From: Bathymodiolus brooksi thiotrophic gill symbiont
GTDB taxonomy: Bacteria > Pseudomonadota > Gammaproteobacteria > PS1 > Pseudothioglobaceae
Assembly: GCF_903642095.1 (NCBI RefSeq)
Contig: NZ_CAHJWD020000048.1
Coordinates: 1 to 11,440, forward strand
Reading direction: 5' to 3'
DNA length: 11,440 nt
Shown here: positions 1 to 5,896 of the stretch, one piece after another
Position numbering within the stretch: position 1 is the first letter of the stretch
Layout of the letters: the number at the start of each line of letters is the position of its first letter
Position numbers and translations under genes: made by a program
Notes under the pieces: generated by a model
What the model was told of the DNA's origin: nothing
Databases searched by the model: none
What the model saw: only the letters and a program-made list of their open reading frames with translations

Positions 1-746
1 CATTTTTTATAATCTGCCTTAGAAACCACATCAACCACAATTGGCATAAAACCATGGTCTTTACCGCATAACTCAGCACATTGCCCACGATAAGTGCCAA
101 TTTTTTCAATCTTAGCCCATGCATCATTAATAAAACCCGGATTAGCATCTTGTTTAACGCCAAAATCACGAACCCACCAACTGTGAATAACATCATTAGA
201 GGTAATTAAGAAACGAATTGAGGTGTCCACGGGTAAGACTAAGCGCTTATCAACATCCAATAAATAGTTATCAGCATTTTCACGCCCTGCATCTGTGCCG
301 TTAATCGCATCTCTAGAATTTTGTGATAAGTTTGAAATAAAACTAATACCTTCTTGAGGATAATCATACTGCCACTTCCACTGATGACCTGTAATTTTAA
401 CGCTCATCTCGGCTTTGGTTGTGTCTTCCAAGTCAATCAACACCTTTGACGCTGGAACTGCCATACCAACCAAAATAATGATTGGAACGATTGTCCATAT
501 CAATTCTGCTTTGGTGCTTTCATGAAAGTTTGCTGGCACTGCACCTTTTGATTGTCTGTGTGTGTATAGTGAATAGAACATCGCACCAAATACCACAATG
601 GCAATAACGACTGACACCCAAAAAACCATCATATGTAAACCGTAAATATCACGGCTGATTGAAGTTACTCCTTCAGTCATATTCAGTCCGTATTCAGCAA
701 ACGCATTAAAACTCAATAATAATCCAAATACTACTAGTTTTTTCAT
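1..746 (-). CDS. coxB: Cytochrome c oxidase subunit II, C-terminus cut by window edge
   Basis: This subunit of aa3-type cytochrome c oxidase takes electrons from cytochrome c through its binuclear CuA centre on the periplasmic side. From the ATG at 746 the visible 248 residues begin with a signal peptide (about residues 1-17, ending NAFA). Two membrane helices follow (about 36-60 and 84-102), then the cupredoxin domain. The full CuA ligand set is present: H188 (in IHSWWV), C223, E225, C227, H231 and M234 (in CAELCGKDHGFM). The aromatic patch HQWKWQYDY (121-129) is the conserved electron entry region. Only the last few tens of residues should be missing. A second ATG at 749 is immediately upstream; 746 is preferred because of its distance from the Shine-Dalgarno. 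The gene diverges from ctaA, and the other oxidase subunits presumably follow off the left edge. Confidence 0.95.
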   Translation of the reverse strand, partial: MKKLVVFGLLLSFNAFAEYGLNMTEGVTSISRDIYGLHMMVFWVSVVIAIVVFGAMFYSLYTHRQSKGAVPANFHESTKAELIWTIVPIIILVGMAVPASKVLIDLEDTTKAEMSVKITGHQWKWQYDYPQEGISFISNLSQNSRDAINGTDAGRENADNYLLDVDKRLVLPVDTSIRFLITSNDVIHSWWVRDFGVKQDANPGFINDAWAKIEKIGTYRGQCAELCGKDHGFMPIVVDVVSKADYKK

Positions 747-750
747 CATT

Positions 751-756
751 TCTCCC
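751..756 (-). promoter_or_regulatory. Shine-Dalgarno of coxB, deciding between two adjacent ATGs
   Basis: Read on the minus strand this is GGGAGA. It lies 4 nt from the ATG at 746 but only 1 nt from the ATG at 749, so the 746 start is favoured. Confidence 0.6.
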
Positions 757-778
757 TAAGAATTTAATTAACAGTCGT

Positions 779-808
779 GTATTATTCACAAGAAATAATA
801 TTTTGCAA
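779..808 (-). promoter_or_regulatory. Possible sigma70-type promoter for coxB
   Basis: On the minus strand TTGCAA (808-803) and TAATAC (784-779) are separated by 18 nt. This would start transcription near 772 and give a leader of about 25 nt. The region is AT-rich, so chance matches are common; this is inferred from hexamers alone. Confidence 0.3.
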
Positions 809-836
809 GTTTATAATTATTTGGCAATATAATAAT

Positions 837-854
837 ATAGTAATGTGTTACTAT
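837..854. repeat. Perfect 7+7 bp inverted repeat in the coxB/ctaA divergent promoter region
   Basis: ATAGTAA (837-843) and TTACTAT (848-854) are exact reverse complements around a 4-bp spacer TGTG. A compact dyad of this geometry between divergent genes is typical of an operator for a dimeric regulator. It does not match the FNR consensus (TTGAT-N4-ATCAA). It overlaps the candidate -35 of ctaA. The regulator is unknown. Confidence 0.45.
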
Positions 855-876
855 GACAGTAAAAAATGAGTATATT
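848..876 (+). promoter_or_regulatory. Possible promoter for ctaA
   Basis: TTACTA (848-853) and TATATT (871-876) have a 17-nt spacer. The -10 matches five of six consensus bases and the -35 only three of six. The -35 coincides with the right arm of the 837-854 inverted repeat, so a protein bound there would block it. No clear Shine-Dalgarno precedes the ctaA ATG. Confidence 0.3.
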
Positions 877-910
877 AGTCTCTCTCTACTTTTTAATTCC
901 CTTGATTTAA

Positions 911-1894
911 ATGTTTAAAAAATTACTAAAAATATCCCTTGTTCTTGCGCTTATCGTTATTGTCCTAGGTGCTTATACACGCCTTGGTGATGCTGGATTA
1001 GGGTGTCCCGATTGGCCCACTTGTTATGGGCAACTAATTGTGCCAGATGCAATAGATGGCACCAAATTTGCAGGCTACGAACGCCCACTTGAATCCATCA
1101 AAGGCTGGAAAGAAATGGTGCATCGTTATGCCGCCTCCTTATTAGGGCTCGCCATTTTTGCACTATTTTTCTTGGTCATTAGAGATAAAACAAAACGCCC
1201 TCAAACGCTTGCATTGCCAGCATTTACCGCCTTATTTGTTATGTTACAAGGTGCTTTTGGTATGTGGACAGTTACTTTATTGGTTCATCCCGGTATTGTT
1301 ACCACGCACCTTGTTGGTGGCTTTGTTACCACTGCTTTGCTGACATGGTTGTTGCTCAACCAAGGAAGACCCGCTATTACCTATAGACATATTTTTAAAA
1401 GACACAAACTCTTATTAACAATAACTTTGTTTATTTTAAGTATGCAAATTGTGCTTGGTGGTTGGACTTCTACCAACTATGCAGCCTTGTCTTGTGGTGA
1501 AGAATTCCCAAAATGCTTAGGGTCTTGGTGGCCAACAATGGATTTTGTCAACGCATTACATTGGGGGCCAGTTGGCACAGAATATGACTATGAATATGGC
1601 ATATTAGAAAATCCAGCCCGTGCTGGCATTCAAATGATACATCGTATTGGTGCGTTAATTACCACATTGTTTATCGCATTGTTAATTTATGTATTGAGCT
1701 GCTACCCACATCTTAAATCAAACTTAATGCTGATTGGGGGCTTATTAGTGGCACAAGTAACCCTAGGTGTTTTAAATGTATTGTTGTCAATTCCAATGGC
1801 AATCGCTGTGTTGCATAATATGGTAGCGTTGTTATTGTTATTGAGTGTATTGGCATTACTACACAAAGTAATTAGGGTGCCAGCTAAGGCTTAA
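911..1894 (+). CDS. ctaA: Heme A synthase (COX15/CtaA family)
   Basis: This integral membrane enzyme oxidises the C8 methyl group of heme O to a formyl group, giving heme A for aa3-type oxidases. The 327-residue protein has the family layout of two similar four-helix halves. The four conserved histidines that ligate heme are H71 (EMVHRYAASLLG), H133 (TTHLVGG), H244 (MIHRIGA) and H302 (VLHNMVA). The N-terminal signature GAYTRLGDAGLGCPDWPTC contains the cysteine pair C32/C38, and a second pair C195/C202 lies in the loop of the C-terminal half (SCGEEFPKC). The length is normal for a proteobacterial member. It diverges from coxB and converges on the DUF2970 gene, with the two stop codons overlapping at 1891-1894. 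Unusually, it is inverted relative to ctaB, its pathway partner. Confidence 0.96.
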   Translation: MFKKLLKISLVLALIVIVLGAYTRLGDAGLGCPDWPTCYGQLIVPDAIDGTKFAGYERPLESIKGWKEMVHRYAASLLGLAIFALFFLVIRDKTKRPQTLALPAFTALFVMLQGAFGMWTVTLLVHPGIVTTHLVGGFVTTALLTWLLLNQGRPAITYRHIFKRHKLLLTITLFILSMQIVLGGWTSTNYAALSCGEEFPKCLGSWWPTMDFVNALHWGPVGTEYDYEYGILENPARAGIQMIHRIGALITTLFIALLIYVLSCYPHLKSNLMLIGGLLVAQVTLGVLNVLLSIPMAIAVLHNMVALLLLLSVLALLHKVIRVPAKA

Positions 1895-2085
1895 CTTGGT
1901 AACACCAACTTTACCACGGCAATAACTGCCATAATAAAAACAATTGTCATGATGAGTCCAACAATAATATAAGGCCATGGTCCCTGTTTTTCTGTGCGTT
2001 CAAAGTCTTTAACAAGATCTTCTCTTTTGCCCACACCAATCATAGCTGAAGTTACTGCTTTAAATACTTGCCCCAATCCTTTCAT
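1891..2085 (-). CDS. DUF2970 small inner-membrane protein
   Basis: This 64-residue protein matches DUF2970: an amphipathic N-terminal part (GLGQVFKAVTSAMIGVGKRE), an acidic/basic linker ending in GPWPYIIVG, and one C-terminal membrane helix (about residues 38-62). The family has no assigned biochemical function. Members are often encoded among cytochrome c oxidase genes in proteobacteria, and this one is last in a run after the SCO-like gene and ctaB. A minor role in oxidase assembly or stability is therefore a reasonable inference. The start is backed by an AAGG Shine-Dalgarno 7 nt upstream, and the gene begins 10 nt after the ctaB stop. Its stop overlaps that of the convergent ctaA. Confidence 0.85.
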   Translation of the reverse strand: MKGLGQVFKAVTSAMIGVGKREDLVKDFERTEKQGPWPYIIVGLIMTIVFIMAVIAVVKLVLPS

Positions 2086-2095
2086 AATATTGCCT

Positions 2096-2980
2096 TTATA
2101 AAGTTATCAAAAAATAATGGTCAATCAATAATGCTACAAACAGCAACATTAAATAATTTACCGAAAACATAAATGTTTGCCATGCAATTCGATTGTCATC
2201 TGGATTGGTATAAATCTTAATAGCGTATGCCAAAAACATAAAACCTAAGATTAAAGCAGAAACAAGGTAAATTAAGCCAGACATACCCGACAAATAAGGC
2301 AACAATGTTACCAATAACAACAAGATTGTATAGAGCAAAATCTGTAGCCGAGTATAAGCCAAGCCATGGGTAACTGGCAACATTGGCACATCAACTTTTT
2401 TATATTCTTCCACTCTAAATATTGCTAACGCCCAAAAATGTGGTGGTGTCCAAATAAACACAATCAAAAACAACAACAACGCATACTCTATACCTTGTGT
2501 ACCTGAAATCGCAGTCCAGCCTAATATCGGTGGCGCTGCACCTGCCGCCCCCCCAATCACAATATTCTGTGGAGTAGCACGCTTTAAATACATGGTGTAA
2601 ATCACCGCATAACCAATCAGTGAAACAAAGGTTAGCACCATAGTAATGGTATTCACAAATAACTGCAAAATCCCTAAACCAACGATACCTAAAAACACGC
2701 CCCAAACCAATGCCTGATTACGACTCACTTTGCCTTGTGGCAAAGGGCGCTTATCAGTGCGTGACATTTGAATATCAATTTGTTCATCAACAATATGATT
2801 AAACACTGCCGCCGAAGCAGATGCCATTGAAATACCTATAGAAGCAGTAATCATCAACATTGTATCTGGCACATACGGTGCAGGTACCGATAAAAACATA
2901 CCCACCACTGCGGTGAGTAAAATTAAAGCTACTACTTTTAGTTTGCAAAGTCCGAGTAAGTTACGAAGTGATGGCATCAT
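2096..2980 (-). CDS. ctaB: Protoheme IX farnesyltransferase (heme O synthase)
   Basis: This UbiA-superfamily membrane enzyme transfers a farnesyl group from farnesyl diphosphate to heme B, giving heme O, the substrate of CtaA. The 294 residues hold the first aspartate-rich prenyl-diphosphate motif NHIVDEQID (N61, D65, D69) followed by the family signature SRTDKRPLPQG (73-82). The cytoplasmic loop YLKRATPQNIVIGG (131-144), WTPPHFWALAI with H191, and EEYKKVDVPMLP with D207 are also present. About nine hydrophobic segments are visible, normal for the family. Two adjacent ATGs occur (2980 and 2977); an AGG about 6 nt upstream supports 2980. The gene begins 14 nt after the SCO-like stop and ends 10 nt before DUF2970, so the three are probably one transcript. 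The alternative name is cyoE; ctaB is used because the context is an aa3-type oxidase. Confidence 0.96.
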   Translation of the reverse strand: MMPSLRNLLGLCKLKVVALILLTAVVGMFLSVPAPYVPDTMLMITASIGISMASASAAVFNHIVDEQIDIQMSRTDKRPLPQGKVSRNQALVWGVFLGIVGLGILQLFVNTITMVLTFVSLIGYAVIYTMYLKRATPQNIVIGGAAGAAPPILGWTAISGTQGIEYALLLFLIVFIWTPPHFWALAIFRVEEYKKVDVPMLPVTHGLAYTRLQILLYTILLLLVTLLPYLSGMSGLIYLVSALILGFMFLAYAIKIYTNPDDNRIAWQTFMFSVNYLMLLFVALLIDHYFLITL

Positions 2981-2994
2981 TATCTACCTATCCC

Positions 2995-3528
2995 TCAACC
3001 AATGCGTGAGTATTTAAACAGGCGTTTCAAGTCTTTAAGCATACGCTTAATACTAAGTGTTTGCGGATTGTAATGCATCATCACATTGCCCAATGGGTCA
3101 ATTAAAAACAAGGTGTTGTTGGGAAATTTAGCCAATTGTTGGCTCAATGTAGCGCTTGGGTGTGCAATCAAAACGCCTACTTCTTGCACATCAGTTGAAC
3201 CATTAATTAATAGCATTCTTTGAATACGGCGCATATCTTCATTCATCAAAATGCGAATGGTTTTCATATCCTTGAGTGCTTTCTTACAGATGCCATCACA
3301 AGCGTTGGTTACATAAGTTAGCGTCCATAAACCCTGCAAGTTACCCTGTGTATTGTTAGAAAAACGCACATCTTGTTTTTCCGTGGCAATAATTGGGTTA
3401 ACAAACTCTCCGTAGTTCACGGTATTGCCAGTAAAAGCAGTTGGATTCCAATAGAAAAATGCTGTGCCAAGCGCAATTGGCAACACAAATGAAGCCAATA
3501 ACACCCATAATTCTTTTTTAGAGTTCAT
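2995..3528 (-). CDS. Membrane-anchored SCO-like thioredoxin-fold protein, probable cytochrome oxidase assembly factor
   Basis: The 177-residue protein has one N-terminal membrane anchor (about residues 8-27) and a periplasmic domain. LWTLTYVTNACDGICKKAL carries a CxxxC pair (C77, C81) at the place where SCO proteins hold their copper-binding CxxxCP. The later segment LFLIDPLGNVMMHY (140-153, H152) resembles the SCO/thioredoxin strand that ends near a conserved histidine. Overall length and layout fit the poorly named proteins found beside SURF1, COX15 and ctaB in gammaproteobacterial oxidase clusters. It differs from classical SCO1/SenC in lacking the proline after the second cysteine. The likely role is copper delivery to, or thiol reduction of, the CuA site of CoxB; this is inferred from fold and neighbours. 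An AGGA Shine-Dalgarno lies 4 nt before the ATG. It is first of a three-gene run with ctaB and DUF2970. Confidence 0.75.
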   Translation of the reverse strand: MNSKKELWVLLASFVLPIALGTAFFYWNPTAFTGNTVNYGEFVNPIIATEKQDVRFSNNTQGNLQGLWTLTYVTNACDGICKKALKDMKTIRILMNEDMRRIQRMLLINGSTDVQEVGVLIAHPSATLSQQLAKFPNNTLFLIDPLGNVMMHYNPQTLSIKRMLKDLKRLFKYSRIG

Positions 3529-3607
3529 AAAATCCTATTTTTTTGCAATACAATGTGCGAGATGATACGCCTATAACGACCAAATAGTTAAACAATCAAT
3601 ATGGGCT

Positions 3608-4378
3608 CTAACCCAATCTAACCTCAATACCCTTTGCTTGCATTGCTTGCTTAGCTTGTGCTATCGTGTATTCGCCAAAATGAAAAATACTTGCCGCTAA
3701 TACTGCATCTGCACCACCTTGTAAAACGCCTTCAGATAAATGCTCTAAATTACCAACGCCGCCAGAGGCAATCACTGGCACACCCACTGCATCAGTCACT
3801 GCTTTGGTAAGCGCTAAATCAAACCCTGTTTTAACGCCATCGCAATCCATTGAAGTCAACAACACTTCGCCCGCACCATTTTCACCTTGTGTCATTTTCA
3901 CTGCCCATTCAACAACATCAATACCAGTAGCCTTACGCCCGCCGTGAGTAAAAATTTCCCATTTTCCCTCTGCCACTTTTTTCGCATCAATCGCAATGAC
4001 AATACATTGTGAGCCAAATTCTTCACTAAGTTGATTGATTAAATCAGGATTAAAAATTGCCGCAGAATTAACCGCAACTTTGTCTGCCCCAGCATTCAGC
4101 ATTACACGCACATCATCCGATTTACGAATGCCACCACCCACCGTTAGTGGAATAAAAACCTGCTCGGCAATCGCCTCCACCATATGTACAGTCGTATCTC
4201 TGCCCTCGTGTGAGGCAGTAATGTCTAAAAAGGTAATTTCGTCTGCCCCTTCATCATCGTAACGCTTTGCCACCGCAACAGGGTCGCCCGCATCTTTGAT
4301 ATCAACAAACTTAGTGCCTTTAACCACACGGCCATCACGCACATCAAGACAAGGAATAATTCTTTTTGCTAAACTCAT
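3608..4378 (-). CDS. hisF: Imidazole glycerol phosphate synthase, cyclase subunit HisF
   Basis: HisF uses ammonia delivered by HisH to convert PRFAR into imidazole glycerol phosphate and AICAR, linking histidine and purine synthesis. The 256-residue (beta/alpha)8 barrel is full length. The catalytic aspartates are visible as D12 ([15 protein letters not shown]) and D131 (IAIDAKK). Phosphate-binding loops are PLTVGGGIR (77-85), ASGGVGN (204-210) and the late [10 protein letters not shown] (221-230). No other his genes are nearby, so hisF is separated from hisH/hisA here. The ATG at 4378 lies inside a 46-bp palindrome, has no Shine-Dalgarno, and sits 8 nt beyond a TAAAAT hexamer, suggesting a leaderless message. 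Downstream, 79 bp separate it from the SCO-like gene; I saw no convincing terminator or promoter there. Confidence 0.97.
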   Translation of the reverse strand: MSLAKRIIPCLDVRDGRVVKGTKFVDIKDAGDPVAVAKRYDDEGADEITFLDITASHEGRDTTVHMVEAIAEQVFIPLTVGGGIRKSDDVRVMLNAGADKVAVNSAAIFNPDLINQLSEEFGSQCIVIAIDAKKVAEGKWEIFTHGGRKATGIDVVEWAVKMTQGENGAGEVLLTSMDCDGVKTGFDLALTKAVTDAVGVPVIASGGVGNLEHLSEGVLQGGADAVLAASIFHFGEYTIAQAKQAMQAKGIEVRLG

Positions 4379-4386
4379 AAACGCAG

Positions 4387-4392
4387 ATTTTA
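4387..4392 (-). promoter_or_regulatory. -10-like element of hisF
   Basis: On the minus strand this reads TAAAAT, five of six consensus bases, ending 8 nt before the A of the hisF ATG. It is the mirror of the uppS -10 with a single substitution. Only 10 bp separate the two hexamers, so polymerase could occupy one direction at a time. Confidence 0.45.
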
Positions 4393-4402
4393 CCGTAGTC
4401 GG

Positions 4403-4408
4403 TATAAT
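4403..4408 (+). promoter_or_regulatory. Consensus -10 element of uppS
   Basis: TATAAT is a perfect -10 hexamer ending 8 nt before the A of the uppS ATG, so transcription would begin at or within a base or two of the start codon. No recognisable -35 lies 16-18 nt upstream and no extended -10 TGn is present, so an activator may be needed. Confidence 0.5.
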
Positions 4409-4416
4409 CTGCGTTT

Positions 4417-5106
4417 ATGAATATTCCAAAACACATTGCAATTATTATGGACGGCAACGGTCGCTGGGCAAAAAAGCACAACTTGCCCCGCATTGTGGGA
4501 CACAAAAAAGGGGTGGATGCGGTGCGCACTATTGTTAAATATTGTGGCACAATTGGCGTGCAAACACTGACGCTATTCGCCTTTAGTAGTGAAAATAAAA
4601 ATCGCTCTAGTGAGGAAGTTTCACTGTTGTTTAAGTTGTTTTTAACTGTGCTTAAAAAAGAAGTGAACAAACTCAATAAACACAATGTTCGACTTAAAAT
4701 TATCGGCGAACTAACACTATTTCCTGCCGATGTGCAAGAAATAGCCACCGAAGCACAAACATTATTAGCAAACAATTCAGGGCTAACTTTGGTCATTGCA
4801 GCTAATTATGGCGGACAATGGGACATCGTCAACGCTTGTAAACAAATAATTGACAATAAAGTAACTACTGATGAGTTAAATGAGGGAAAATTCTCACAAT
4901 ATTTGTCGCTAAAAAATAATACGGTGGATTTGCTCATTCGTAGTAGTGGTGAGCAGCGTATTAGTAATTTTTTACTATGGGATATTGCTTATAGCGAATT
5001 ATATTTTACTAACACGCTGTGGCCTGATTTTGATGCAGGAGAATTGGACAAAGCGATTGTATGCTTTAATCAGCGTGATAGGCGTTATGGAGGACGAGAT
5101 GAATGA
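4417..5106 (+). CDS. uppS: Undecaprenyl diphosphate synthase (cis-prenyltransferase)
   Basis: UppS extends farnesyl diphosphate with eight isopentenyl units in cis to make the C55 lipid carrier for peptidoglycan and O-antigen. The 229-residue protein carries all family regions: HIAIIMDGNGRWAK with catalytic D12, the diphosphate-binding GHKKG (H29), LFAFSSENKNRSSEEV (53-68), IAANYGGQWDI (127-137), and the C-terminal LLIRSSGEQRISNFLLWDIAYSE containing R175, R181 and E194. The usual RTGGE at this last site reads RSSGE, a mild variant that keeps the key arginine and glutamate. The protein is slightly shorter than E. coli UppS, mainly at the C-terminus, which ends just after RRYGG. It is first in the uppS-cdsA-dxr-peptidase run and likely sets its expression from the palindromic promoter. 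No Shine-Dalgarno precedes the start. Confidence 0.96.
   Translation: MNIPKHIAIIMDGNGRWAKKHNLPRIVGHKKGVDAVRTIVKYCGTIGVQTLTLFAFSSENKNRSSEEVSLLFKLFLTVLKKEVNKLNKHNVRLKIIGELTLFPADVQEIATEAQTLLANNSGLTLVIAANYGGQWDIVNACKQIIDNKVTTDELNEGKFSQYLSLKNNTVDLLIRSSGEQRISNFLLWDIAYSELYFTNTLWPDFDAGELDKAIVCFNQRDRRYGGRDE
5089..5094 (+). promoter_or_regulatory. Shine-Dalgarno that fixes the cdsA start
   Basis: GGAGGA lies 4 nt before the ATG at 5099, inside the end of uppS. An in-frame ATG at 5087 overlaps this site and cannot use it, so 5099 is the likely start. Confidence 0.7.
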
Positions 5107-5896
5107 ATTAACAAAAAGAATACTGACCGCTAGCGTCTTAGCGCCATTCGTATTATTCTTGATTTTGAAATATCAAATTGGTTTTTTAATCCTTGCTGTC
5201 ATAGGTAGTTTAATCGTAGGATATGAGTTTGCCAAACTTAGTAAAATGAAGCCGCTTTTATTGTGGCTGGTGATGGCGTTTATTTCTATTATTTTCTACT
5301 CTCTTCTTTATATCGACCTTCATTTAATGGCATATTTTCTACTACTGCTGTTCTTCTTAAGTATGGCATTTTGGCTTAAAAACTTATTTTTAGTATTTAA
5401 TTACCCCAATAGCAAACCAAAAAATACCGAATTCGGAAAAGTCGTCAACTTATTTTTATTAATTACACCGCTTATTTTCTTACCTATATTGCAAACACAA
5501 AATGTTGCTATGATTTTATTGCTACTGTTTATTGTTTGGGGAGCGGATAGTTTTGCCTATTTCGCAGGCAAAGCCTTTGGCAAACACAAACTGGCACCCA
5601 ACCTGAGTGGTGGGAAAACTATTGAAGGTGTCGTTGGTGGCTTGATTGGCGTGTTGCTTATCACTGGGGTATGGATGTTTGTTACCAATAATGTCAATTA
5701 TAACTTTTTATTACTGGCGCTAATAACTGGCATCTTTTCGGTGGTAGGCGATTTATACGAAAGCATTTATAAGCGTGAAGCAGGCGTAAAAGACAGTGGT
5801 AATATTCTACCGGGGCATGGTGGTATGTTTGACAGATTGGATGGACTTTTGGCTGCTACACCAATATTTTTCATAGGTCTAGAATTTTTAATATGA
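5099..5896 (+). CDS. cdsA: Phosphatidate cytidylyltransferase (CDP-diacylglycerol synthase)
   Basis: CdsA activates phosphatidic acid with CTP to CDP-diacylglycerol, the precursor of all major bacterial phospholipids, at the inner membrane. The 265-residue protein is mostly hydrophobic, with about seven to eight helices. It carries the conserved WGADSFAYFAGKAFGKHKLAPNLS stretch with SGGKTIEG (128-157 overall) and the C-terminal family signature SIYKREAGVKDSGNILPGHG continuing GMFDRLDG (212-239). The acidic residues there are the expected Mg-binding set. The start at 5099 is chosen because of the strong GGAGGA 4 nt upstream; the frame is open much further upstream but that part lies inside uppS. 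It overlaps uppS by 8 nt (ATGAATGA) and dxr by 4 nt (ATGA), implying coupled translation. Confidence 0.95.
   Translation: MNELTKRILTASVLAPFVLFLILKYQIGFLILAVIGSLIVGYEFAKLSKMKPLLLWLVMAFISIIFYSLLYIDLHLMAYFLLLLFFLSMAFWLKNLFLVFNYPNSKPKNTEFGKVVNLFLLITPLIFLPILQTQNVAMILLLLFIVWGADSFAYFAGKAFGKHKLAPNLSGGKTIEGVVGGLIGVLLITGVWMFVTNNVNYNFLLLALITGIFSVVGDLYESIYKREAGVKDSGNILPGHGGMFDRLDGLLAATPIFFIGLEFLI

Larger units (their letters stand above)
4375..4420. repeat. 46-bp near-perfect palindrome covering the whole hisF/uppS intergenic region and both start codons
   Basis: The left arm 4375-4395 and right arm 4400-4420 are reverse complements over 21 bp with one mismatch (4390 against 4405), around a 4-bp centre TAGT. 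The left arm begins with the complement of the hisF ATG and the right arm ends with the uppS ATG. Both genes therefore have the same 13-nt sequence just before their start codon. The mismatch lies within the outward-facing -10-like hexamers: TATAAT for uppS and TAAAAT for hisF. It could be a symmetric bidirectional promoter, an operator, or a palindromic repeat that landed between the genes. Confidence 0.9.

Noticed and set aside
8..17. TATAATCTGC, identical to ten bases of the palindrome right arm
   Set aside because: It lies within coxB coding sequence and the match stops after ten bases, so it is probably chance.
2415..2705. A 96-codon minus-strand open frame inside ctaB
   Set aside because: It is an out-of-frame shadow of ctaB, which carries clear UbiA-family motifs throughout this stretch.
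3529..3607. Terminator or promoter between hisF and the SCO-like gene
   Set aside because: The only hairpin (GGG-TTAGAG-CCC at the hisF stop) has a 3-4 bp stem and no U-tract, and -10/-35 candidates are weak. Read-through from hisF is equally possible.
4296..4796. Open frames on both strands that cross the hisF/uppS palindrome and give look-alike peptides (INADYTDYG on one strand, INADFTVVG on the other)
   Set aside because: They are antisense to hisF and uppS, which have full family motifs. The peptide similarity is simply the palindrome read from both sides.
4946..5098. Longer N-terminus for cdsA
   Set aside because: The extra codons lie inside uppS and are not CdsA-like. The strong Shine-Dalgarno at 5089-5094 supports the ATG at 5099.
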